The notes under the pieces were generated by a model, which was given only the letters and a program-made list of their open reading frames with translations, ran no database searches and was not told where the DNA came from. 64,000 nt of DNA from Coriobacteriaceae bacterium AM48-5. GTDB lineage: Bacteria > Actinomycetota > Coriobacteriia > Coriobacteriales > Coriobacteriaceae. The translations under genes and the position numbers were made by a program. Positions 1-8,700 of the stretch are shown here, piece after piece. Each line of letters begins with the position of its first letter. Position 1 is the stretch's first letter. The stretch is from positions 1 through 64,000 of the forward strand of contig JAQEDJ010000003.1 of NCBI GenBank assembly GCA_027669525.1, in the 5' to 3' direction.

Positions 1-1243
1 GGCGCGGTCGTCGGCATCCAGGCCCCGAGCAGCGCGCACTCCGCCCGCGGAGAGACGCGCGAGCGGCGGCACCGCGAAAGAAGAACACGACCGCCGCCGA
101 TAAGCACCACCGGCGAGAACGCGAGCACAATGAGGCCGTCGCCTGATCGCACGGGAAGGCGCTCCTCCAGACGGACCTGCACGATGCGGGTCTCGCCAGC
201 CTCAATGGGTCCCTCACCCTCCATGAGCATGATACGGCCAAGGACCTCCGCCGTACCCGCCATCACATGAACGCGCGTACCGGACTCGAAGGGCGCGGGC
301 TTGGTGCCCTCGCGCCCCAGATACGTGAAGCGGGCGATGAGCCTGAGCGTCGAGCCCTCAGCACCAGACCCGCAGAGGACCTCGCCACGCGGAAGGTCGC
401 CCGCACCGTCGCCCACGATGTTGAGCGCCGCGCGCTGCCCGGCAACGCCCGAGGAGTATCACCATGCACCTGAATCGCGCGCACGCGGCAGCGCACGCCC
501 GCGGGACATGAGACGAGCTCGTCGCCCACCGCGCGCACGCGGCAGCGCACGCCCGCGGGACATGAGACGAGCTCGTCGCCCACCGCTACGGGGGCATCGT
601 GAAGCGTGCCCGTGACGACCGTCCCGGATCCCTTGATGGTGAAGCAGCGGTCGATGGGCAGGCGCGGGGCCAGACCGGGGCGCACCGGGCGGGATGCGGC
701 ATCGGCCAGGAAAGAGTCGATGGCTGCATCGAGGGCAAGGCGAACGTCCTCGATGCCCACGCCCGTGCGCGAGGAAACAGGCACCACGGGCGCATCGGCA
801 AAGACGGTATCGCCGAGGAAGTCCATCACGTCGAGCTCGGCGAGCTCCGCCGTCTCGTCATCGGCCAGATCGCGCATCGTGAGCGCCACCACGAGGTGCC
901 TCACGCCCAACAGCTCCAACACGTACACGTGCTCTCGCGTCTGCGGCATCACGCCCTCAACGGCAGAAACAACCAGCAACGCAACGTCCACGCCGGTGGC
1001 GCCCTGCACCATGGCGCGCAGATAGTGCGCGTGCCCGGGCACATCGACCAAGCCGACAAGCTTGCCGCCGGGAAGCTCGAGCTCGCCAAAACCGAGCTCC
1101 GTGGTCATGCCTCGGCGGCGCTCGACCTCCAGACGGTCGGGATTTTTGCCAGTCAGCGCCTCGATAAGGGCCGACTTTCCGTGGTCGACGTGTCCTGCCG
1201 TTCCAACGACAACGGGACATTCAACAAGCTCGCGCGCACTCAT
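1..1243 (-). CDS. selB: Selenocysteine-specific elongation factor SelB (partial, runs off left edge)
   Basis: SelB is the GTPase that carries selenocysteinyl-tRNA(Sec) to the ribosome at UGA codons marked by a SECIS hairpin. The N-terminus is a clear EF-Tu-like G domain: P-loop GHVDHGKSAL, switch region MTTELGF, and DVPGHAHYLR in the DxxG position. A beta-barrel domain follows (FTIKGSGTVVTGT). The start ATG at 1243 overlaps the selA stop as ATGA, so the two are translationally coupled. A perfect 54-bp tandem duplication (477-584) repeats 18 residues. The frame is lost near 435, where a missing C restores reading into GDLPRGEVLCG, and shifts again within the last 100 bases. The C-terminal winged-helix domains lie outside the window. 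Confidence 0.9.
477..584. repeat. Perfect 54-bp tandem duplication inside selB
   Basis: Two identical 54-bp copies lie head to tail (477-530 and 531-584). The length is a multiple of three, so 18 residues beginning VGDELVSCPAGVRC are repeated without losing the frame. The duplication falls in the beta-barrel domain after the G domain. It is either a recent slippage event or an assembly artefact. Confidence 0.9.
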
Positions 1244-2693
1244 CGATGCAAACCCGCCCGCACGGCATCGGCCAACGCGGACGCGCACAGATCAAGGTCG
1301 GTATCGTGCAAAAGCGTGCGAACGTCAAACAGTACCTGGCCATGCCGCACGCGCGTCACGACCGGCGTATCGGGCTCCTGTACCATAGCGCGCTTTAGGC
1401 CATCGGCGGACAGGCGCCCATCGGCGGGGCAAACGGCAACGCAAAAAGTTGGGAGCTCGACGGTCGGCAGCGAACCGCCGCCGGGAGTAGAGGCGCCCTC
1501 GACAACCTGCAGCTCCACGGCCTCCTCGCACTGAGCCTCGCGAAGCTTGCGCAGCATGCGGTCGTGCAGGCGCTTGGCTTGGCGCTCGAGCGGAGCCGGC
1601 ACGCCGGAAAGCATGTTGAGTACCGGGATCTCCCGATGCGCCGCATCGGGACCGGTCACATACAGTCGCAAAGTGGCCTCGAGCGCCGCAAGCGTGAGCT
1701 TGCCAGGGCGAAGCGCGCGCATAAGAGGATGCGAGGCACAGGCGGCGATTGCCTGGCGCTGCCGAGAATAATGCCTGCCTGCGAGGCGCCGAGCAGCTTG
1801 TCACCCGAGCACGAGACGACGTCAACGCCGGCGCAAAGCGAGGCGGACATGGGCTTCTCCCCCGCATCGGCGAGCACCCCGTCTGCAAGCAAAGCGCCCG
1901 AGCCTGATCCTCGTACAGCAACAGCCCGTGCTCATGCGCCAGCGCGGAAAGCTCCGCCGCGGAAACCTCCTCGTGGAAGCCCTCGATACGGTAATTAGAA
2001 GGATGAACTTTCAAGATCATCGCCGTGTTGGGCGTAATGGCGCTTCGATAATCGTCCAGATGTGTGCGGTTGGTAGAGCCAACCTCGACAAGCTTGGCAC
2101 CCGAAGCCGCCATGATGTCGGGGATGCGGAAGCTGCCGCCCACCTCGACAAGCTCGCCGCGGCTCACGATGACCTCTTTGCCAGCCGCGTGCGCGGCAAG
2201 CACCAGCAGCACCGCGGCGGCATTGTTGTTGACAACCAAGGCGTCCTGCGCCCCCGTGAGCGTGCGCAGCAGGCGTGCGGCATGCTCCTTGCGGCCCCCG
2301 CGAGCGCAGATTGAGACGTCATACTCAAGCGTGCTGTAGCCTCGGGCGACATCGGTCACCGCCTGCACCGCCGCGGGAGCGAGCGGAGCGCGGCCCAGAT
2401 TGGTGTGAATCACAACGCCCGTCGCGTTGACGGCAGGGCGCAGGGTCGGCAGCGACAGGCGATGGGTCCGCTGCTCAATTGCCAAGGCGAGCTCGCGCTT
2501 GTTCCTTGCAGGGCGCCGGAGCGAATCGCCGCGCGCTCGGCATCGAGCTCGGCGTCAATCGCCTCGCGTACCATCGTGTCGCCTGCATCGCCAGCAGCTT
2601 CATGACCGGCCACTCGGCAAGTAACTCGTGAACGGCGGGAATGGAACGCAGGCGGCCGCGCACCTCGGCAGACATGGATTCGCAGTCGCTCAT
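1240..2693 (-). CDS. selA: L-seryl-tRNA(Sec) selenium transferase SelA (four frame breaks)
   Basis: SelA is a PLP enzyme that converts Ser-tRNA(Sec) to Sec-tRNA(Sec) using selenophosphate. Recognisable blocks in order: N-terminal helical part (RLRSIPAVHELLAEWPVMKL), RPAVNATGVVIHTNLGRAPL, NNNAAAVLLVLAAHAAGKEV, EVGSTNRTHLDDY, and the PLP-lysine block SGDKLLGASQAGII, then a long C-terminal domain. Start ATG 2693 has a GAAAGG Shine-Dalgarno. Single-base losses near 2583, 2498, 1903 and 1752 break the frame, each fitting one missing G in GGGC or AGGC on the coding strand. Repaired length is 485 residues, close to the E. coli protein. It forms an operon with selB and acts with selD about 18 kb away. 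Confidence 0.92.
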
Positions 2694-2771
2694 GAAAAGC
2701 CTTTCGACATGTTCAATAAAAAGCTGGTCCCCCGCGATCGTCATCGGCAAAAAAATACCGGCGCGCACGCA

Positions 2772-2849
2772 AAAGGGACAGGTCCATTATGGCAGCTCGT
2801 GACAAGACGTCGAAGCGCCTCGTCCAAAACCTGCCAAATAAACCTGTCC
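2772..2849. repeat. Spaced inverted repeat between selA and focA
   Basis: The 10-bp arms AGGGACAGGT (2772-2781) and ACCTGTCCCT (2840-2849) are exact reverse complements, separated by 58 nt. This fills most of the gap between the focA stop and the selA start and may end focA transcripts. I see no gene in it. Confidence 0.6.
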
Positions 2850-2876
2850 CTCTTTGGTCGGTTATGGCTTGGGTCC

Positions 2877-3713
2877 TTAGGCCTCCCTGTTGGCGTAGAT
2901 AAACCAGTAGCCCAACGCCACGATCAGGGCGCCACCCACGATATTGCCCAGCGTGGCGACCGTAAGGTTGAGCGCCAACCCGGCAGCGTTGAGGGCATCG
3001 GCGCCAGCGACATCGGCTCCATAGCCGCAGGAGTGCATCAAAATGCCCATAGGCAAAAAGTACATGTTGGCAACGCAGTGCTCAAAACCGCAGGCCACAA
3101 AGGCGGCAATGGGCAGCAGAATGCCCACGACCTTATCGACCACGGTCTTGCCGGCGGTACCGATCCATACGGCCAGGCACACAAAGATGTTGCACAGAAT
3201 GCCGCGGAAGAAGATGGTGACGGCGCCGATCGCAACCTTACCGGCGGCGACACTCACCATGGTGTTGGCGACGGCCTCGCCGTTGAGTTTGTAAATGGCT
3301 GCCATGTAAATCAAAAAGACAACGAACAGGGCACCAGCAAAGTTGCCGATCCACACAATAGCCCAAGCCTTGAGCATCTGGACGAGCGTGATCTTTTTGC
3401 TCTTAAGCGCGCAGACCATAAGCGAGTTGCCGGTAAACAGTTCCGCGCCGCAAATGAGCACGAGCACCAGTCCCAGGCAAAAAGCAAGACCGCCCACGAA
3501 GCGCTGGGCGCCCCAGCCAAGCGTGGGATCGCTCAGAAAGACCGTGAAGAACAGGCCGCCGAAGGCGATGAACGCGCCGGCGAACATGGCGAGCAAAAAG
3601 GCCTTCGAGACCGGCAGGTTGGCCTTGGTAACGCCTGCGGCCTCGGTCTTCGCCTCGATCGCGGCGGACGCCAGGCAATCGGAGGTGGGGTATTCTGCCT
3701 TGCTCTGTGCCAT
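2877..3713 (-). CDS. focA: Formate/nitrite transporter FocA
   Basis: A pentameric inner-membrane channel of the FNT family that moves formate in or out of the cell. The sequence has about six hydrophobic segments and the family signatures ICGAELFTGNSLMV and GFEHCVANMYFLPMG; the His in FEHC matches the conserved pore histidine. I place the start at ATG 3713, which has AAGAAAGAA eight bases upstream; a GTG at 3722 would sit too close to that site. The protein is about 278 residues, normal for the family, and unbroken. It lies beside the Sec genes, which fits formate metabolism through a selenium-dependent formate dehydrogenase, though no such enzyme is in this window. Confidence 0.93.
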   Translation of the reverse strand: MAQSKAEYPTSDCLASAAIEAKTEAAGVTKANLPVSKAFLLAMFAGAFIAFGGLFFTVFLSDPTLGWGAQRFVGGLAFCLGLVLVLICGAELFTGNSLMVCALKSKKITLVQMLKAWAIVWIGNFAGALFVVFLIYMAAIYKLNGEAVANTMVSVAAGKVAIGAVTIFFRGILCNIFVCLAVWIGTAGKTVVDKVVGILLPIAAFVACGFEHCVANMYFLPMGILMHSCGYGADVAGADALNAAGLALNLTVATLGNIVGGALIVALGYWFIYANREA

Positions 3714-3832
3714 GGAAATCACTTCTTTCTTACGATTCGGGACAAACGCTCCTGGTTCATTTGCCCGCGAGGTCGGACGGTATAAAAATAAACGCGAGCC
3801 AAATTAGCATATTGGCCTGCGATTATATAGCT

Positions 3833-3976
3833 TGGAGCGGGCGACGGAAAGTCCAAGGATTTGCTTCGCAAATCCTTGTTTCGCTGCGGGCCTTCGGCTT
3901 GCGTGCTGCGCTGGAAAATGCTCACGCATTTTCTCAGCTCCGCACCTGGCGGGTTCGATTCCCGTCGCCCGGCGCG
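3833..3976 (+). other. tRNA-Gly-like structured element of unknown function
   Basis: This stretch between focA and tRNA-Gly holds no gene I recognise. Positions 3833-3847 repeat the 15-bp end of tRNA-Gly in the same orientation. Positions 3949-3971 are an exact 23-bp inverted copy of the tRNA-Gly T-arm and acceptor 3' strand. Read on the plus strand, GCGGGCG near 3838 can pair with CGCCCG near 3966, giving a tRNA-like acceptor and T-arm. The D and anticodon arms are replaced by hairpins AAGGATTTGC/GCAAATCCTT (3854-3876) and AAAATGC/GCATTTT (about 3915-3932). It could be a tRNA-derived repeat, an integration scar or a small RNA. Confidence 0.45.
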
Positions 3977-4032
3977 TAAACGAAAACAGCTCTGATCCCC
4001 AAAGGAAACCAAAGCCGTTAAAACAATTCTTA

Positions 4033-4105
4033 TGGAGCGGGCGACGGGAATCGAACCCGCGTCATCAGCTTGGAAGCTGGGGTTCTACCATTGAACTACG
4101 CCCGC
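4033..4105 (-). tRNA. tRNA-Gly (TCC), CCA encoded; one base apparently missing in the anticodon arm
   Basis: The minus strand folds as a tRNA: acceptor GCGGGCG/CGCCCGC, discriminator T, encoded CCA, T-arm GGTTCGATTCC. The anticodon region reads CAGCTTCCAAGCTG, giving TCC (Gly). The stem closes on a six-base loop; bacterial tRNA-Gly(TCC) has CAGCCTTCCAAGCTG with seven, so one C looks lost. This is the same kind of single-base loss that breaks many genes here. Confidence 0.92.
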
Positions 4106-4111
4106 AAGATA

Positions 4112-4188
4112 TGGTCGGGACGACAGGATTTGAACCTGCGACATCCTGCTCCCAAAGCAGGCGCGCTACCAAACTGCGCCACGTCCCG
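4112..4188 (-). tRNA. tRNA-Pro (TGG)
   Basis: The minus strand gives a full 77-nt cloverleaf: acceptor CGGGACG/CGTCCCG, encoded CCA (4112-4114), T-arm GGTTCGAATCC and anticodon stem-loop CCTGCTTTGGGAGCAGG, anticodon TGG for proline. It lies six bases upstream of tRNA-Gly on the same strand, so the two are probably co-transcribed. Confidence 0.96.
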
Positions 4189-4279
4189 AAGGTGTTGAGC
4201 AGCTAAGGTCTAAACCTTGCGTGTCCCAAAGCGAAGGAAATTATAGGGGAGACTCCCCGCCTGTGCAAGCGACGATACC

Positions 4280-5636
4280 CTAGCTCCTCGAATGTACGAC
4301 AAACCGGCTGTGGAGCAGGCCGATCACAAACGCCACCACGGCAACCGGCGCCCACGCGGCTCCAATGTCTGCCAGCGGCAGCGCATCGAACGGCAGCCAC
4401 GCGCCCGTAAAGAACGCATCGCGGACCGAGGTAATCACGCTCTGCACTGCGACAACGCCGCCGACCCAGACCCACACCTGCGGATGCGCGTCGCAAAAAC
4501 CGTGCACCAGACCCATAAGCACCAGCACGATGGCGACGGGGTACAGGGCGTTGAGCATGGGCACCGAGAACATAAGAATCACGTCGAGGCCCACGTTGGA
4601 GAGCACGCACGAAAACGCTGCGAACACAAAGGCGAGAACCGCAAAGGGGCGGCGCATGGCCTCCTCGGAAGCCTCTGCTCCCCCTTCGACCACATACGTC
4701 TCACAGAAGTAGCGCGAGCAGCAGCTGATAAGGCCAATGCACACGTTCATGCAGGCAAGGAAGAAGATGGCGAAGACCACGACCGTGCCGGCAAGCCCAA
4801 AATGCATGGAGGCCGAACGGGCGAGGATTGCGGCGCCGTTGGTAGCGTCGGGCATCACGGTGCCGAGCTGCATACCGGCAAGGCCCAAGCCGCAGTAGAT
4901 GATGGCCATGAGCACGCCGGCGATCACACCGGAGCGCGAAATCTCGAAGGCAACGCGCTTGTCATCGGTAACGCCCAGCTCGTGGATGGTCTCGGCGATG
5001 ATGATGCCAAAGGCGAGCGACGCGAGCAGGTCCATGGTCTGGTAGCCGGTCAAAAAGCCCTGCACGGCAGCACCGGCATCATAGGGAGCCTGCGGCGCGG
5101 CGGCGGGGCCCAGCGGCGAGACCATGGCGGCACCCACGACCAATACGATAAGGGCAATGAGCGCGGGGCCCGTAATGCGGCCGAGCACGCGTGTGATGAC
5201 GCCCGGGCGCAGCGTGAGCGCAAACGCGACGACGAAGAAGCCGACGGCAAACACCAGGCGCGCCGTGCCGAGCGAGACGCCTCGGGCAACAGCGGCACCA
5301 GCATCTCGAGGCCGTGGAACTCGTACGCGGAATGGCCAGGCACGGGCCGATAGCCAGATACACCGCCGCGACAAAGAACTCGCCAAATTTGGGGTGCACG
5401 CGGCCGGCAAGCTCGCGCGCCGTTCCGGCAAGCGCCACGGCGATAAAGCCCATGACGGGCAGGCCAATGGCGGCAATCAGAAAGCCGAACATGGCGACCG
5501 GCGTGGCAGAACCTGCCTGCAGCGCCAGCAGCGGCGGAATAATGAGGTTGCCGGCGCCAAAGAGCATCGAGAACAGGGCGATGCCGACAGTGAGGACATG
5601 GTCGGAGCGCAGGCCGCGGGAAGCGGATGAGGCCAT
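4280..5636 (-). CDS. brnQ: Branched-chain amino acid transporter BrnQ/LIVCS family (two frame breaks)
   Basis: A cation-coupled importer of leucine, isoleucine and valine in the cytoplasmic membrane. The N-terminus has the family motif FSMLFGAGNLIIPPLLALQAG, and about twelve hydrophobic segments follow, including LASLAFGIIIAETIHELGV and a Tyr/Cys-rich stretch LISCCSRYFCETYV. Start ATG 5636 follows GAAAGGTGG. The frame breaks near 5309 and 5279, each restored by one extra base (GCCCTC and GAGGGC contexts), giving TALEMLVPLLPEGVSLGTAR and 452 residues, normal for BrnQ. It appears to be monocistronic, with a hairpin terminator of the upstream adhesin just ahead. Confidence 0.9.
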
Positions 5637-5659
5637 GGGACCACCTTTCGAGTCGAGAC

Positions 5660-5689
5660 AAAAACGGGACGGGCAAAAGACCCGTCCCG
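5660..5689 (-). terminator. Rho-independent terminator after the giant adhesin
   Basis: Arms CGGGACGGG (5665-5673) and CCCGTCCCG (5681-5689) form a 9-bp stem with a short loop. On the minus strand the stem is followed by a run of T (5664-5660). It separates the adhesin from brnQ. Confidence 0.85.
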
Positions 5690-5754
5690 CAAGTATATAC
5701 GCTTTAGCAGACTAAATCGCGCAAAGCTTCAATCTAGCCACCCCTTCTGAGCCG

Positions 5755-8700
5755 TTACGCGTCCGATCGACGACGACGCAGCAGCTCGAGCGCTATTGCG
5801 ATAAGCGCAACGGCGCCCGCAGCCACGTCGACGGCCAATGGCGCGTTATCGCCCGTATCGGCGAGCTGCTGAGCGCTCGTCTTGGACGAAGCCTTCTGTC
5901 CGGGGTTTTCCGCACCATCGCCCCTTGCCTTATCGGCTGCGGAGTCAGCCGAACTACCTGGTTTTGCCGGATCCCCAGAATCCGACTGGTTGGAATCGGG
6001 CGTCCCGGGCTTATCCGGGTCCGGCTTACTCGGGTTGTCAGGCTCAGGCTTATCCGGGTTATCCGGGTCCGGCTTGTCCGGCTGATCAGGCTCCGGTTTG
6101 TCGGGCTCGGGCTTGCCCGGATCAGGCTGGTCCGGGTCAGGCTGGTCCGGCTGGTCCGGGTCGGGCTTGTCCGGATCGGGAACCACCGGGTCCGGGTCGA
6201 CAGGCTCTTGCTTCTTCTTCACCGTCAGCGTACCGGGCTCAACCGTGACATCAAAGTTCGGGTCGGTGACCGTCGCCTCGATCTGGTACTCGCCCGCCGG
6301 GGAACTCTCATCGGCGACGCAGGAGTACTCGACCTTCACGCCCGAGGTATCGACCGAGCTCTTTAGGCTCGAGGTAAAGGCGGGATTCATCTCTCCCTCG
6401 AAGCGTTCAACATCGTCGACCTTCACCTTAAGCTTCGTCGGCGCAATCTTGAACTTGCGCGAGGCGGCGCCGATATACCCGTTGCTTCGCAGCGTGGCAA
6501 CGGCGCGATACGTGCCGGCATCGGTCGGGGCCTCGCTCGACGAATAGTGCGTGCCGCCCGTCCCGTAATACCCGACCCTCAGGTCACCTTCGCAGGCCTT
6601 GGGAACCCCCGTGATCTTAGGCGATTGAGCATCACCGCTATAGACGAAGTTGCCGCCCTCAAATGCAAGCTCGACCCGCTTCGCCTGAACGACCAGAATG
6701 AAGTGCGCGGTCACGGTCTTGCCATGAGCGTCCTTGCACGTGATGTCAAAGGTAGACACCCCGGCCTTGGACGGGGTGCCCGAGAGCGTCAGACCGCCCG
6801 CCGTGCGGGTGAGCTTAAACCCGTCGGGGAGCTTAGCGTCGTCCCACGTGTACTCGTACGGAGCTTCGCCACCCGCGGCACCCGAAATCGTCGCGCGATA
6901 CGTGCTATGCGCACGTGAGACCGGCAGCAGACCGCCGTTGAACACGAGGGCATCCCGGGGCACAACGGAAACGACGGCGCGATCGCTGTCCGCCTGCGCC
7001 TCGGTGCCGAGATAGCGCTGAGTGACGCGGCAGAAATACTCGCCAGCGCAATCGTCATCGAGACACTCTATGAGGAGCGACTCCCCCGTCTCGCCCTCGA
7101 GCGCCACGGCCTCGCCGCCCACCATGTGGAACCATTGATAGGAAAGTTCGACATCGGCGGCGGAACCCGTGGACGAGGACGCGTGGTCGAGGACGCCCTT
7201 GCCCGCCTCGGCAGCAACCGAGAGCACAGCAGCATCGCCCTCGTGGGCGCTCGCATCCTGCGGCTGGGCGATCATCTTCGGAGCGTCCGCCTTCACGAAC
7301 TCGAATGTGACCTCCTGCGACGCGGTGACGCCACTCAGCGTGACCTCGTACGCTCCACCCTCATAGTCGGAGATATCGAGATTGACGGCCTTGTCCGAGC
7401 CGGCTTCCGTGACCGTCACTCGCTCGAGGTAGCATCCCTCGTCGGGCATCGCCGAGAGCGTCACATCTCCGCCCGCATCAACGGTGACGGAAGCGTTGTC
7501 AACCGAACCGTTGACCGCCTCTGCCGTCACCTCAAAGCGCTCTGGCTTGTCCGGGTTATCGGGCTCTGGGTTATCCGGATTGTCCGGGTCCGGAACCACC
7601 GGGTTGGGATTGACGGGCTCCTGCTTCTTTTTCACCGTCAGCGTTCCGGGCACGACCTCGACATCGAAGTTCGGGTCGGCGACCGTCGCGCCGATCTGGT
7701 ACTCGCCAGCAGGAGAGCTCTCATCGGCATCGCAGGAGTACTCGACCTTCACACGCGAAGTGTCAACCGCACTCTCCAGGCTCGAGGTAAACGCTGGGTT
7801 CGCCTCTCCCTCGAAGCGCTCGGCGTCGTCAACCTTCACCTTGAGCTTTGCCGGAGCGATCTCGAACTGGCAGGCAGCGGCACCGATGTAGCCGTTGCTG
7901 CGCAGCGTGGCGACAGCGCGGTACGTGCCGGCATCGGTCGGGGCCTCCGTCGAGGAATATTGCGTGCTTCCGGTACCGAAGTACCAGACCCTAAGGTCGC
8001 CCTTGCAAACCTTAGGGGCACCGGAAACTTCAGGCGTCTGCGGTGCGCCATTAAAGGTATAGTCGCCATCCGTAAACGTAAGTATTACGTGCTTTGCCTG
8101 GACAACGAGCGCAAAGCGGGCGGTCGTGGCCTCGCCACGAGCATCCGTGCACGTGATATCAAAGGCGGAAACGCCCGTCTTGGACGGGATGCCCGAGAGC
8201 GTCAGACCGCCCGGTGTACGGGAAAGCTTGAGCCGTCGGGGAGCTTCGTCTCATCCATGCGTACTCGTACGGAGCCTTGCCGCCCGCGGCCCCGGCAATC
8301 GTAGCGATGTACGTGCCGTGCGCACTCGCTGCCGGTAGCAGGTCGCCGTTGAACACAAGGGTGTCCCAGGCAACGACGGAGACGGAAGCACAATCACTGT
8401 CCGCCTGCTTCTCAGCACCAAGGTAGCGTTGAGTGATGCGGCAGAAGTACTCGCCGGCTTTCTCGTCATCGAGATCCGCGAGCGAGAGCGTCTCCCCCGT
8501 CTCGCCATCGAGCGCCACAGCCTTGCCATTCGCCATGCGGAACCACTGGTAGGAAAGCTCAACCTCGGCAACGCAACCCGTGGACGAGGCCGCGTGGTCG
8601 GCGACGTTCTTGCCTGCCTCGGCAGCGACCGAGAGCGCGACGGCATCGCCCTCGTGGACGCTCACGTCCTGCGGCTGCGCGACCACACGCGGAGCGTCCG

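Noticed and set aside
1240..2693. selA as a degraded pseudogene
   Set aside because: All four breaks are single lost bases from G runs, active-site residues are intact, and selD and selB are also present.
2628..3785. 385-codon plus-strand frame rich in His, Lys and Gln
   Set aside because: Antisense of focA.
3833..3976. A plus-strand tRNA, or tRNA-Sec
   Set aside because: There is no D-arm or anticodon arm, and no TCA anticodon loop. tRNA-Sec was not found anywhere in the window.
4292..5353. 353-codon plus-strand frame
   Set aside because: Antisense of brnQ, with a His/Arg/Gly-rich shadow composition.
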